Shown: piece after piece, positions 24,721 through 32,684 of the stretch | Layout: every line of letters starts with the position of its first letter | Position numbering within the stretch: the stretch's first letter is position 1 | Origin: Ruoffia halotolerans | GTDB lineage: Bacteria; Bacillota; Bacilli; Lactobacillales; Aerococcaceae | Assembly (NCBI RefSeq): GCF_014049385.1 | Contig: NZ_JACAOA010000024.1 | Span: 1 to 35,317, forward strand | DNA length: 35,317 bases | Direction of reading: 5' to 3' | Position numbers and translations under genes: made by a program | The notes under the pieces: generated by a model | Told to the model about the DNA's origin: nothing | Databases searched by the model: none | The model's input: the letters and a program-made list of their open reading frames with translations, nothing else

Positions 24721-25902
24721 TTATGGGCGTTTAACGATTAAGGCAATCCCTTGTCCGCCACCGATACATAATGTAGCGAGCCCTGTTTTAGAATCACGTT
24801 TCACCATTTCGTGTAATAATGTCACAGTAATTCGTGCACCACTTGCCCCAATTGGGTGTCCTAGAGCGATTGAACCTCCATTGACGTTGACAATATCTGT
24901 ATCTAATTCTAATTCTTTAATCACACTTAATGCTTGTGCCGCGAAAGCTTCATTCGCTTCAATTAATTCAATGTCTTCTAAGCTCATATTTGCTTTAGCT
25001 AATACTCGGCGTGTAGCTGGGATTGGACCTGTCCCCATAATTTTTGGATCTACCCCGCCACTTGCGTAAGCGACGATTGAAGCTATTGGTGTTAAACCTA
25101 ATGCTTCTGCTTTTTCTTTTGACATCAAAATAAGTATCGCAGCACCATCGTTGATTCCAGATGAATTACCTGCAGTAACAGATCCGTCTTTTGCGAAGGC
25201 TGGACGTAATTTTCCTAAAGATTCCATCGTTGATCCAAAACGTGGGAATTCATCAGTATCAACCATCACTGGTTCACCTTTACGTTGTGGAACGGCAATT
25301 GGAACGATTTCGTCTTTGAAACGTCCAGCTTTGATTGCTGCTTCTGCACGGTTTTGACTTGATACGGCTAACTCGTCTTCCATTTCACGAGTTAATCCAA
25401 ATTTTTCTGCGACATTCTCCGCTGTCACACCCATATGGATATCATCAAAAGCGTCTATTAAACCATCTTTTAAGACAGTATCAACGATTTGACCGTCTCC
25501 CATACGTTTACCCCAACGTTGGTCATTTAATACGTATGGGGCTTGACTCATACTTTCTGTTCCACCCGCAATAACGACTTCATTGTCTCCTGCTAGGATT
25601 GATTGAGCTGCTAAGGCAACAGTTTTAAGTCCAGATCCACACACTTTGTTCACTGTAAAAGCAGGAACCTCTTTTGGAATACCTGATTTAATTGCAATTT
25701 GGCGAGCAACGTTTTGCCCTAATCCTGCACTAAGTACATTTCCTAAGATCACTTCGTTAATCTCTTGAGGGTCTAAGTTGATGTCTTTAATACTTTCTTT
25801 CACTACTTGTGTTGCTAAATCCACAGCAGAAACATTTTTGAATGCTCCCCCAAAGCTTCCGATTGGCGAGCGACGTGCTGATACAATTACTACTTCTGTC
25901 AA
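24721..25902 (-). CDS. thlA: Acetyl-CoA C-acetyltransferase (thiolase)
   Basis: The 393-residue cytosolic thiolase condenses two acetyl-CoA to acetoacetyl-CoA or cleaves 3-oxoacyl-CoA with CoA. The three active-site elements are present: nucleophile C88 in [10 protein letters not shown]349 in [10 protein letters not shown], and C379 in CIGGGQG. NEAFAAQ and the [11 protein letters not shown] block also fit the family. It opens the minus-strand operon, and its promoter carries TATAAT with a cre-like site directly downstream. The ATG follows TGGAGGAAG. The gene set is consistent with either synthesis or breakdown of a C4 acid; direction is not set by sequence. Confidence 0.95.
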   Translation of the reverse strand: MTEVVIVSARRSPIGSFGGAFKNVSAVDLATQVVKESIKDINLDPQEINEVILGNVLSAGLGQNVARQIAIKSGIPKEVPAFTVNKVCGSGLKTVALAAQSILAGDNEVVIAGGTESMSQAPYVLNDQRWGKRMGDGQIVDTVLKDGLIDAFDDIHMGVTAENVAEKFGLTREMEDELAVSSQNRAEAAIKAGRFKDEIVPIAVPQRKGEPVMVDTDEFPRFGSTMESLGKLRPAFAKDGSVTAGNSSGINDGAAILILMSKEKAEALGLTPIASIVAYASGGVDPKIMGTGPIPATRRVLAKANMSLEDIELIEANEAFAAQALSVIKELELDTDIVNVNGGSIALGHPIGASGARITVTLLHEMVKRDSKTGLATLCIGGGQGIALIVKRP

Positions 25903-25941
25903 TTTACTTCCTCCATTTTTATATGTGTCTTGGTTGCATTT

Positions 25942-25961
25942 GTTAAGCGTTTACAATTATA
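25942..25961 (-). promoter_or_regulatory. Thiolase operon -10 box with adjacent cre (CcpA) site
   Basis: On the minus strand TATAAT (25961-25956) is followed immediately by a cre-like sequence at 25955-25942; in plus orientation it reads GTTAAGCGTTTACA and matches 12 of 14 positions of TGWAANCGNTNWCA. It covers the expected transcription start, a classic repression position. The -35 box is poor. Confidence 0.65.
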
Positions 25962-26164
25962 ATACTAATGCTTGCCTCGATGAATTTCTAACACACTAAA
26001 TTTATCGTTTCTATAAGCTCGACTTATATGTCGTTGGAATGGCTTATTGATGCTCATTTTAGGTGTTGGGGTTTGTCGGGATATAATAGTTTTCATAAAA
26101 TTTTTGTATACAAAATGTGGGATTGCGGTCTGTAGTTTGTTTTCATATAGTGTTACTAATTTGG

Positions 26165-26205
26165 CGAAAAGCGTCACTTTGAGTTTTTTAAAGTGCCGCT
26201 TTTCG
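26165..26205. repeat. Long near-perfect inverted repeat
   Basis: Sixteen bases (26165-26180) are repeated inverted at 26190-26205 with one mismatch and a nine-base loop. It lies in a 393-base intergenic stretch between the thiolase promoter and the LysR terminator. It could be a remnant of a small mobile element or an RNA hairpin. No gene was supported there. Confidence 0.6.
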
Positions 26206-26216
26206 AGGATTTTCAA

Positions 26217-26262
26217 TCACAAAAAAATAGCGTCAGCGAGATCACCTCACCAACACTATTTT
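26217..26262 (-). terminator. Terminator of the LysR-type regulator gene
   Basis: A 17-bp stem with several G-U pairs on the minus strand (26246-26262 with 26224-26240) closes a five-base loop and is followed by seven T. It lies about 34 bases after the stop codon. Confidence 0.8.
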
Positions 26263-26295
26263 AGAATTAATGATTGTTCGTTTAACTTAATCTTA

Positions 26296-27204
26296 TTACC
26301 CGACTGGTTGATAGAAGAAGTCGAGCATATTTTCAAGCAGGATTTCTTCAACGACGCTATAAGGTTTTTTCTTAGATCGACATAATAAGACGTTAAATGG
26401 TACGAAATCATGGAAATGCTTCACCGCAAATTCATCGCTACTCAAGAAGCGATCTACTGGCTTTGGTAGGATGGTGACGATTTCATTATTACGCGTCGCT
26501 TCGATTAAATAATCCCATGAAGCAGACGTAAACATCACATCATTGGGCACATTGTTTTCGGTTAATTTGTTTTTCACTAGAAAATGCGTTGTAAAAGTAT
26601 CGTTAAATGTCGCTAAACTATAAGGCTTTAGATGCGACCATTTCAACAAATCATCAGAAGCTAAAGGATGGTTCACATCCATAAAGGCTGTCATTTCATT
26701 AATGTCAATCACATGTTGCTCGAAACCTTTCAGGTCTAAGTTCGTCGGTTCAATTAAAAATGCGAAATCAAGATCTTTATTAATCAACATATGTCTTAGG
26801 TCATTACAGCCCCCTTCGGTAACTTCAATGCGGATGTCTGGATGTTCTAACACAAAGTTTGGTAAATACGTTGATAAGTAAACTCGCAATATTAATGATG
26901 GAACGCCTAGCCGAATGGTTCCTTTTTGTTTTGAAGCCTCTCTTCTCACTAGCTCTTCCATCTCTATACTTTTTTGTGTAATCTCTTGAGCATAGCGATA
27001 TATCTTTTCTCCACTTTCAGTGAGTTCATCTAAGCGGCCATTTTTTCTTTTAAATAGTTCAACTTCTTCTTCTTTTTCAAAATTTGTAATGAATTGGCTC
27101 AAAGCTGATTGACTAATGTGAATCTTCTTTGCCGCTAATGATAAATTGCAACCACATTCGACAATATTTATGAAATAATTCATTTGATTTATATCCATTC
27201 TCAT
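26296..27204 (-). CDS. LysR-family transcriptional regulator
   Basis: The 302-residue regulator has an N-terminal winged helix-turn-helix (about 4-64: NYFINIVECGCNLSLAAKKIHISQSALSQFITNFEKE) and a linker helix, then a periplasmic-binding-protein-like effector domain (about 92-290) with GTIRLGVPS at its start. It sits between the thiolase operon and the divergent acyl-CoA dehydrogenase/MaoC operon, the usual arrangement for a LysR activator of a neighbouring pathway. Its effector is probably an acid or acyl-CoA of that pathway, by context only. The ATG has AAAGGAG 12 bases upstream, slightly far; an ATG two codons on is an alternative start. Confidence 0.92.
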   Translation of the reverse strand: MRMDINQMNYFINIVECGCNLSLAAKKIHISQSALSQFITNFEKEEEVELFKRKNGRLDELTESGEKIYRYAQEITQKSIEMEELVRREASKQKGTIRLGVPSLILRVYLSTYLPNFVLEHPDIRIEVTEGGCNDLRHMLINKDLDFAFLIEPTNLDLKGFEQHVIDINEMTAFMDVNHPLASDDLLKWSHLKPYSLATFNDTFTTHFLVKNKLTENNVPNDVMFTSASWDYLIEATRNNEIVTILPKPVDRFLSSDEFAVKHFHDFVPFNVLLCRSKKKPYSVVEEILLENMLDFFYQPVG

Positions 27205-27261
27205 AAAAATTTCAAACTCCTTTTTGCTTACATAATATAGGTTACTTCTTTTTTAATTGCT

Positions 27262-27275
27262 TGTAAACGCTTATT
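27262..27275 (+). promoter_or_regulatory. cre-like site in the LysR/acyl-CoA dehydrogenase intergenic region
   Basis: TGTAAACGCTTATT matches 12 of 14 positions of the cre consensus. It lies 58 bases upstream of the LysR start and 130 bases upstream of the acyl-CoA dehydrogenase start. Confidence 0.55.
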
Positions 27276-27311
27276 TTTAAAAATATCATAAGCTGAGCTA
27301 ATACGATGTTT

Positions 27312-27372
27312 AATTATTAGTAATTAGTAATTCTCCTAAAGTGGTTATATTATAGAATTGTAAGCGTTTATA
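27312..27372 (+). promoter_or_regulatory. Promoter region with cre site of the acyl-CoA dehydrogenase/MaoC operon
   Basis: A -10-like TATTAT at 27348-27353 is followed by the cre-like TGTAAGCGTTTATA at 27359-27372, which matches 13 of 14 consensus positions and covers the expected start of transcription. Upstream, TTAGTAA occurs twice in tandem (27318-27331), a possible LysR contact. The -35 box is not clear. Confidence 0.6.
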
Positions 27373-27405
27373 TTCAAATTTATTTTTTTAAAAGGAGCCT
27401 ATTTT

Positions 27406-28611
27406 ATGACTACAAAAGCAGATATCGTAAAGGAATTATATCCAGAAGATTTATATGGATATGCAGAAAAATTAACTGATGGCGAAATTGAAGTATTGCA
27501 AGAAGTTCGTGAAGCTTTAGAAACTCACGTACGTCCAGTCATCGCTGAGTACTGGGAGAATGCCGATTTTCCATTTGAAGCATTTAAAAAAGTAAGTGAA
27601 GTTGGGATTATGAATAATCCAAAGTTATATGTTGACCGTGAAGGGAAACGTAAGCCAAGTGAATTATATACGGCTTTCTTATACTTAGAACTAGCTCGTT
27701 TCGATGCATCCATCGCAACTTTCTATACTGTTCATGGCGGCTTATGCTACAACACAATTTTAATCGGTGGAGACGACCGTCAAATCGAAGAATTCGCACC
27801 TAAGTTAGCTTCATTTGAATGGCAAGGTTGTTTTGGATTAACTGAACCAGATCACGGTTCAGATATTGCAGGTGGCTTAGCAACAACCGCTCGCCGTGAG
27901 GGAGACAACTGGATTCTTAATGGAGAAAAACGTTGGATTGGAGGTGCGGATACTGCGGATGTTATCCCAATTTTCGCACGTGACGTTGAAGATAACCGCA
28001 TCAAATGTTTCATCGTTCGTAAAGGTGCCCAAGGTTATGAGGCTAACCCAATTCCACATAAAGGGTCTTTACGCGCAATCCGTAACGCACACATTAAATT
28101 AGAAGATGTTGTTGTGCCCGAAACAGACCGCTTAGCTAACATTAATGGCTTTGGTGATGTTGCGAAAATCTTAGTCTTCACTCGTGCAGATGTGTCTCAT
28201 ATCGCGACGGGTGTGACAGCAGGTGCTTTCATTTCAGCCTTAAAATACGTTAAAGAACGCGACCAATTCGGAAGAAAATTAGGTGGCTTCCAATTAGTTC
28301 AAGAAAAATTAGCCCGTATGCAAGCAAACGTTGTTGCTAACATTGGCTACTCAGTCCGCTTAGCTGAATTACAAGAAACAGAACGTCCATTAATGTTAAA
28401 TTCGTCTCTAGCAAAAATGCACAACTCACTGACAATGCGTGAAACTGTCGCAATGGCTCGTGAAGTTTGTGGTGGTAATGGTATTACCTTAGAATCTGAA
28501 GTAATGCGCTTTTTCACAGATGCAGAAGCCATCTACACTTACGAGGGAACTCATGAAGTAAACGCATTAATAGTCGGTCGTGAGCTAACAGGTTTAGGTG
28601 CTTTTATATAA
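27406..28611 (+). CDS. Acyl-CoA dehydrogenase (glutaryl-CoA dehydrogenase/ACX4-like clade)
   Basis: The 401-residue FAD enzyme oxidises an acyl-CoA to the trans-2-enoyl-CoA. It has the full set of motifs: LTEPDHGSDIAGG, EKRWIGG in the beta domain, KERDQFGRKLGGFQLVQEKLARM, CGGNGITLESEVMRFF and IYTYEGTHEVNALIVGRELTG with the catalytic Glu at about 380. The TYEGTHxxNxLIxGRxxTG end is that of the glutaryl-CoA dehydrogenase and plant ACX4 group. The residues around DASIATFYTVHGG lack the glutaryl-CoA dehydrogenase Arg, so a short-chain monocarboxylic substrate fits better. It uses AAAGGAG and is followed 21 bases later by the MaoC-type gene. Its electron acceptor is not encoded nearby. Confidence 0.9.
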   Translation: MTTKADIVKELYPEDLYGYAEKLTDGEIEVLQEVREALETHVRPVIAEYWENADFPFEAFKKVSEVGIMNNPKLYVDREGKRKPSELYTAFLYLELARFDASIATFYTVHGGLCYNTILIGGDDRQIEEFAPKLASFEWQGCFGLTEPDHGSDIAGGLATTARREGDNWILNGEKRWIGGADTADVIPIFARDVEDNRIKCFIVRKGAQGYEANPIPHKGSLRAIRNAHIKLEDVVVPETDRLANINGFGDVAKILVFTRADVSHIATGVTAGAFISALKYVKERDQFGRKLGGFQLVQEKLARMQANVVANIGYSVRLAELQETERPLMLNSSLAKMHNSLTMRETVAMAREVCGGNGITLESEVMRFFTDAEAIYTYEGTHEVNALIVGRELTGLGAFI

Positions 28612-28632
28612 AATAAAAAACGAGGGGTAAAT

Positions 28633-29103
28633 ATGAATAACAAAATATTCCGTTTAGAAGATTTAAAGATTGGAGACAAAATAGATAATGGCTCTTATCA
28701 AATAAGTCGAGAGGAAATCATTGATTTTGCGCAAAAATACGATCCTCAGTTTTATCACATTAATGAAGATAAAGCGAAGAAATACCAGTTTAAAGATTTA
28801 ATTGCAAGTGGTTGGCACACAGCATCTATTGCTATGGGGCTTATAATTCGATCATTTAACATCGAGCACGGTATGATTGGTTCGATGGTCAACCTATCTT
28901 GGCCAAATCCAACTCGACCGGATGATATTCTATACGTTAAAACTGAGATTGTGGATATCAAACCTTCAAAATCAAAACCATATCAAGCAGTCGTAGAAGT
29001 AAACTGGATTGTAAAAAATCAAAAAGATGACATTCTTCTTAAAACAAATTCAACAATACTTATGTTCTATGAAAACCCCACAAACCATTCGAAAAATTCT
29101 TAA
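28633..29103 (+). CDS. MaoC-family (R)-specific enoyl-CoA hydratase-like protein
   Basis: The 156-residue hot-dog-fold protein carries the hydratase-2 signature: FAQKYDPQFYHINEDKA (Asp 37 and His 42 as the likely catalytic pair), then FKDLIASGWHTASIAMGL. It would hydrate an enoyl-CoA made by the preceding acyl-CoA dehydrogenase to an (R)-3-hydroxyacyl-CoA, opposite in stereochemistry to the crotonase of the neighbouring operon. Homologues can also act on methylated or dicarboxylic acyl-CoAs, so the substrate is open. The ribosome site CGAGGGG precedes the ATG. The terminator begins at the stop codon. Confidence 0.85.
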   Translation: MNNKIFRLEDLKIGDKIDNGSYQISREEIIDFAQKYDPQFYHINEDKAKKYQFKDLIASGWHTASIAMGLIIRSFNIEHGMIGSMVNLSWPNPTRPDDILYVKTEIVDIKPSKSKPYQAVVEVNWIVKNQKDDILLKTNSTILMFYENPTNHSKNS

Positions 29104-29149
29104 GCAAAAAGTCCTAGAAAAGAGTTATCTCTTCTAGGACTTTTGCTTT
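29102..29149. terminator. Bidirectional terminator between the MaoC-like and GNAT genes
   Basis: A 13-bp core stem (29107-29119 with 29132-29144) is extended on both sides, with A-rich and T-rich flanks. It sits between converging stops at 29103 and 29152. Confidence 0.9.
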
Positions 29150-29151
29150 AG

Positions 29152-29586
29152 TTAATAGTTTGGTAGGCGTTTGTATAAAGCATATTTAGTCAGACCACGT
29201 CTTGGGTAATCAGTCATTGAACCTGATAATGTGTAACCTAATTTCTGATAGAAATTTAAGGCTTGGTAACTCAAGGTTGATAAGGAAACAGTATGTACTC
29301 CAATCGATTCAGCATACTGCTCCATTTCCTTTAATAAACCTGTTCCAATTTGTTGACCACGATACGCTTTTTCTACAGCTAATGCATTCACATGTGCTGT
29401 CTCAAATTGTATTCTAAAGGCGATGCCTCCTACGAAGTCAGATCCATTCACAGCTTCAATCGCATACAGTTTAGATTCTAAATTCTCATGTTCTGGATAA
29501 TTTTCTAACGTATGCGCATCTATTAAGTCATTTATCTTCACAAGAGAAACCTCAGGAATTTGTGCTTGAGTGTAACTCATCGTCAT
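29152..29586 (-). CDS. GNAT-family N-acetyltransferase
   Basis: The 144-residue cytosolic acetyltransferase has the GNAT core: VNALAVEKAYRGQQIGTGLL carries the acetyl-CoA binding RGxxIGTG motif, and LSTLSYQALNFYQKLGYTLSG is the C-terminal beta-bulge motif. The acceptor substrate is not predictable. ATG 29586 is chosen because GGAGGGTGA lies seven bases upstream; longer in-frame starts run through that ribosome site. It is the last gene of a minus-strand run, 40 bases after the M20 peptidase relic. Confidence 0.85.
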   Translation of the reverse strand: MTMSYTQAQIPEVSLVKINDLIDAHTLENYPEHENLESKLYAIEAVNGSDFVGGIAFRIQFETAHVNALAVEKAYRGQQIGTGLLKEMEQYAESIGVHTVSLSTLSYQALNFYQKLGYTLSGSMTDYPRRGLTKYALYKRLPNY

Positions 29587-29626
29587 AATTAATTCACCCT
29601 CCATCAAATTTGTACTCGTCGTTCGA

Positions 29627-30253
29627 TTATTTGCCTTCAGCAAATTTCGTAATCAATTCAATATAAATATCCACAAAGTTAAAAGAAGCTTCCTTACTTA
29701 CGTATTCATCGAGTTGGTGGGCAGAACTTGTCTGACCTAGTCTAAGGACAACAAAGTGGAAATCTTCGCCTTTATCAATCAGTATATTCGATGCGTCTGT
29801 GACATCACCTGTTGGTTCAGCAATAATCATTGCTTCAATGTCACCCATTTAGCCATTTTCACGTAAATATTTTGACCCGTGTTGCGTACTTTCCTCACCC
29901 GCAGTCACTAATAAGCGTAGCGTTCCTTGAGGTAAGGCATTGGCTTCTTTAATTTTAATCATCGCAATGATTAGTGCTGTTAATCCTGCTTTCATATCCG
30001 AAGTACCGTGTCCACATAGCTTGTAGTCTTCTTCAGTTAAGGCAAAGGGATCATATTTCCAATCAGCAGCATCTCCTTATGACACCCCATCCATATGATT
30101 TAAAATTCCGATCACGGGGCTACCGCTTCCGAATTCAGCCACTAAATTGGCGCGTGCTTCATCGACTTCGATTTCATTTCCATTCACAGATTTAATCGCA
30201 ACTAAATCTTTTAATAGTGATATCCTATCTTCAATTGAAAAATACTCATACAT
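29627..30253 (-). pseudogene. M20-family peptidase/deacylase (ArgE/DapE type), disrupted
   Basis: One frame from ATG 30253 (AAGGAG upstream) reads SLLKDLVAIKSVNGNE, NLVAEFGSGSPVIGILNHMDGVS, a TAA stop at 30077-30079, GDAADWKYDPFALTEEDYKL, CGHGTSDMKAGLTALIIAMI, LLVTAGEESTQHGSKYL, a second TAA at 29849-29851, MGDIEAMIIAEPTG, and then jumps to a C-terminal FHFVVLRLGQTSSAHQLDEYV and a natural stop. The metal ligands HMD, SDMK and GEE are recognisable. About 20 residues near the N-terminus and most of the dimerisation domain after AEPTG are missing without loss of frame. Intact family members are about 380 residues; 208 codons remain. Confidence 0.88.
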
Positions 30254-30273
30254 TCCGCTCCTTAATGTTTTCC

Positions 30274-30819
30274 TTAATTAGCGTACTGTGCGCGAGGTCC
30301 CCCAATGAATTTTGGTCGAGTTCTTAAAGCAGTTACATGGGCTGAGCCTAATTTCTTAATGCTTGGGCGCACGGGTACTTGAACATGTTTAACATGCATG
30401 CCAATTGCCGTGTCTCCGATGTCTAATCCAGCTTGCGCGACAATGTGTTCGACGACAACAGGATCCCTAAAGTATTTGAAGGCTGCCACCGACGCTGCAC
30501 CTCCAGCATTTAAAGCTGGTACAACAAATACTTCGTCTAAGTCAGCTTGCATAGCATAAGCGCGTTCAACGACAAGCGCTCTGTTCAAATGCTCGCATCC
30601 TTGAACGGCTAAATTAATTTGATGCTGGTCTAAATACTCCTTCAGTGTTGACACAATGAGTTCGCCGACTTCTTGACTGGAATTTTTCCCAATCATGCCA
30701 CCAACAACTTCACTTGTACTACACCCTAAAACAAAAGTATTCCCTGCTTGTAATTGGGCTACCTCTAGTACATCTTTTACAATTTGAATTAAATCATTCG
30801 TTAAATTATCAATGTTCAT
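30274..30819 (-). CDS. ywlG: UPF0340 (TIGR01440/YwlG) family protein
   Basis: The 181-residue soluble protein is highly typical of UPF0340: [24 protein letters not shown] near residues 30-53, [15 protein letters not shown], then [25 protein letters not shown] and a C-terminal [25 protein letters not shown]. The family has no assigned biochemical function. Its ATG directly abuts the stop of the ECF S-component gene, so the two are co-transcribed and probably translationally coupled. The M20 pseudogene follows 20 bases later. Confidence 0.92.
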   Translation of the reverse strand: MNIDNLTNDLIQIVKDVLEVAQLQAGNTFVLGCSTSEVVGGMIGKNSSQEVGELIVSTLKEYLDQHQINLAVQGCEHLNRALVVERAYAMQADLDEVFVVPALNAGGAASVAAFKYFRDPVVVEHIVAQAGLDIGDTAIGMHVKHVQVPVRPSIKKLGSAHVTALRTRPKFIGGPRAQYAN

Positions 30820-31323
30820 TTAATTACCTCCTTTGGCTGGATTAAAACTTGTTTTCTTAAGGCCTTTTAATACGACGATCGTAACTAAACTTCCAAAAAC
30901 CGTCTGCACGAGATTCCCTGGAATTGACGCCATCGCTGCTGGCCAAGTATATAATATCATGGTTGCAATGAAGTAGCCGACAATCATGCTCGCACTTCCA
31001 AGTACTAAACTTATACTTAGTTTAAAGGTACTTGTAAACTTTTGGTATAAATATCCAACTAATAATCCTTGAATACCATGGATGATCATCGAGAATAAAG
31101 CCCATTGGGGTGCGCCAGATAATATATCAATAAGTCCACCGCTCAATGCCCCCACCCAAAAACCACCTGCGGGACCAAGTAAGACTGCACCTAAATATAT
31201 ACCCGCCTCACATAATGTAACAAATCCGTTCATTGCTGGAACCGGAATAATCACTAATAGGGAAATCGCTGTCGTTAAAGCAGTTAACAATGCGATTTTA
31301 ACTAAATTATTTGTTTTAAACAT
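30820..31323 (-). CDS. ECF transporter S component
   Basis: The 167-residue membrane protein has about six segments and is the substrate-capturing subunit of an energy-coupling-factor vitamin importer. Features include an N-terminal KIALLTALTTAISLLVII helix that follows the S-component pattern for EcfT contact, LCEAGIYLGAVLLGPAGGFWVGALSGGLIDILSGAPQWALFS, and HGIQGLLVGYLY. The pattern resembles HmpT and pyridoxine-type S components, but I cannot fix the vitamin. The shared EcfAA'T module is not in the window. The leader is short, with TATAAT on the minus strand near 31350 and GTGAGGTG before the ATG; no riboswitch is seen. Confidence 0.85.
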   Translation of the reverse strand: MFKTNNLVKIALLTALTTAISLLVIIPVPAMNGFVTLCEAGIYLGAVLLGPAGGFWVGALSGGLIDILSGAPQWALFSMIIHGIQGLLVGYLYQKFTSTFKLSISLVLGSASMIVGYFIATMILYTWPAAMASIPGNLVQTVFGSLVTIVVLKGLKKTSFNPAKGGN

Positions 31324-31463
31324 TCCTATTCACCTCACTTTATATTCTATCATTATAATACAAATGAGCCATATTTTACACGCTTATTAGAAAATAATTA
31401 GAAATAGTTACTTACATTGTTCATCTGATGGTATTATTTTGTTTTGATATTTTCTAATGGTAA

Positions 31464-31937
31464 AATAAAGAAAACATTATCCTATCATTATGGTTTTCAG
31501 ATAATAATTGTGAAGAAGCAATTAATTATTCTGTTTCTATTTTTCCTAACTCAGAAGTCACGTTCATCGACTATTATCATGATGAGTCTTTAAAGTAGCA
31601 ATTTAAAGGCATGACTGGCAAAGTTATGAATACTTAATTTATATTGAATGGTCAGAAATTTATTGGTCTAGATGGTGGTCCGTGTTACCGATTTAACGAA
31701 GCAATTTCTTTTACGATTGCTTGCGAGGATTAGGAGGAGATTGGCTACTACTGGTCAAAATTATCTTACGTTCCAGAAAGAGTGCAATGTGGTTGGCTTA
31801 AGGATGCGTTTGGTCTTTCGTGACAGATTATCCCGAGTCACTTAAATAAATTACAACAAGCTGACGAACAAATTCAAGCCTTGATGAATATGAAGAAAAT
31901 TATTATAAGCAACTTGGAAGCAAGTTTGGAAAACTAA
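31464..31937 (+). pseudogene. VOC/PhnB-like protein (3-demethylubiquinone methyltransferase-like fold), four in-frame stops
   Basis: A single frame reads IILSLWFSDNNCEEAINYSVSIFPNSEVTFI, then stop TAG (31596), QFKGMTGKVMNT, stop TAA (31635), FILNGQKFIGLDGGPCYRFNEAISFTIACED, stop TAG (31731), EEIGYYWSKLS, QCGWLKDAFGLS, stop TGA (31821), QIIPSHL, and ends naturally at 31937. Family members have GVSWQIVP and CETQEE at the last two places, so TGA replaces Trp and TAG replaces Gln. No frameshift has occurred after the N-terminus. The start codon is not identifiable. It cannot make a full protein. Confidence 0.85.
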
Positions 31938-31958
31938 ATTATATCACTGGAGGTAACT

Positions 31959-32462
31959 ATGCAACATCAATTAACTATTCAAGAAGCTATTTTCACTTTA
32001 TCAAATTTTAATAAACAAATTGACCAACTTACTTACCGTTTCCGCTCAAATTTCTTTGGACCGGTGAAAGTGGACGGTAAGCCAATTGCCCATGATGATA
32101 AAGCTAAATCGAATGAAGAAGAATTGGTAAAATACAAACAACTGATTACCGACACAAGCGCTCTGCGTCACGCCATCGCAAAGGCGAATAATGAACTCAT
32201 AGTAGAAAATCATAGTGTCACTTATCAGCTCGAATGGGTTCGTCAAACGCGTTTACTATTAACACAACTTGAGAGTCTAATTCAACGCCAAGAAACACGC
32301 GTTGAGACGGGGGTTGGCGTGGTTGAATACAGTGCTTATAATGAGACATCGATTCGTGAAGACATTGACCGACTTACGAAAGAAGTTAATAAAATTTCTT
32401 CTTTAATCGATCAATCGAATGCAAACTCTATGATTTCAATTGATTTACTCACTGAGATTTAA
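31959..32462 (+). CDS. DIP1984/septicolysin-like coiled-coil protein
   Basis: The 167-residue soluble, mainly helical protein begins with LTIQEAIFTLSNFNKQIDQLTYRFRSN. It continues with an ALRHAIAKANNEL helix, a TYQLEWVRQTRLLLTQLESLIQRQ helix and an IREDIDRLTKEVNKISSLIDQSN C-terminal helix. This pattern (tool-like alpha helices, LxxxIxxTN-like centre, ending in two paired helices) resembles the DIP1984 family, also annotated as septicolysin. No catalytic motif is visible and the function is unknown. The ATG follows CTGGAGG at good spacing, 21 bases after the VOC pseudogene. Confidence 0.65.
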   Translation: MQHQLTIQEAIFTLSNFNKQIDQLTYRFRSNFFGPVKVDGKPIAHDDKAKSNEEELVKYKQLITDTSALRHAIAKANNELIVENHSVTYQLEWVRQTRLLLTQLESLIQRQETRVETGVGVVEYSAYNETSIREDIDRLTKEVNKISSLIDQSNANSMISIDLLTEI

Positions 32463-32546
32463 CACTTTTGGTAGAGTCTTTGTCTACTTAAAACTAGATT
32501 GAACGGTTGCGACTGACGATTAATTTAATATTACGCTTAAAATTTA

Positions 32547-32672
32547 ACGATTAAAAACCACTGCAGCTGATAAATACAAAGACTCGATGGATTGTTTACG
32601 CAATCAAAAACTTGTTGCCGGCAGAAGTTTTGCCTTTACACGCTGGTTTGTTTCTAAATTTTTCAAAAGTTA
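32547..32672 (+). pseudogene. Possible short coding remnant before the DsrE-like gene
   Basis: About 41 codons are open in one frame, ending GRSFAFTRWFVSKFFKS and a stop at 32670-32672, with no good start or ribosome site. The composition looks protein-like but I could not assign a family. It may be the 3' end of a decayed gene or chance. Confidence 0.25.
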
Positions 32673-32684
32673 AGAGGTGAAACG

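Noticed and set aside
25965-26216. Minus-strand open frame of 83 codons between the thiolase promoter and LysR terminator
   Set aside because: It begins inside the long inverted repeat region, has no ribosome site, covers the thiolase promoter and cre site, and shows no recognisable family.
29627-29848. A separate small gene of 73 codons
   Set aside because: It is the C-terminal part of the disrupted M20 peptidase; the frame continues upstream through a stop with clear family motifs.
11255-31937. Stop-codon reassignment or programmed read-through explaining the in-frame stops
   Set aside because: All three stop codons occur, at positions expected to be Tyr, Trp, Gln and others, together with deletions and a lost start codon. 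Neighbouring intact genes use the same stops normally.
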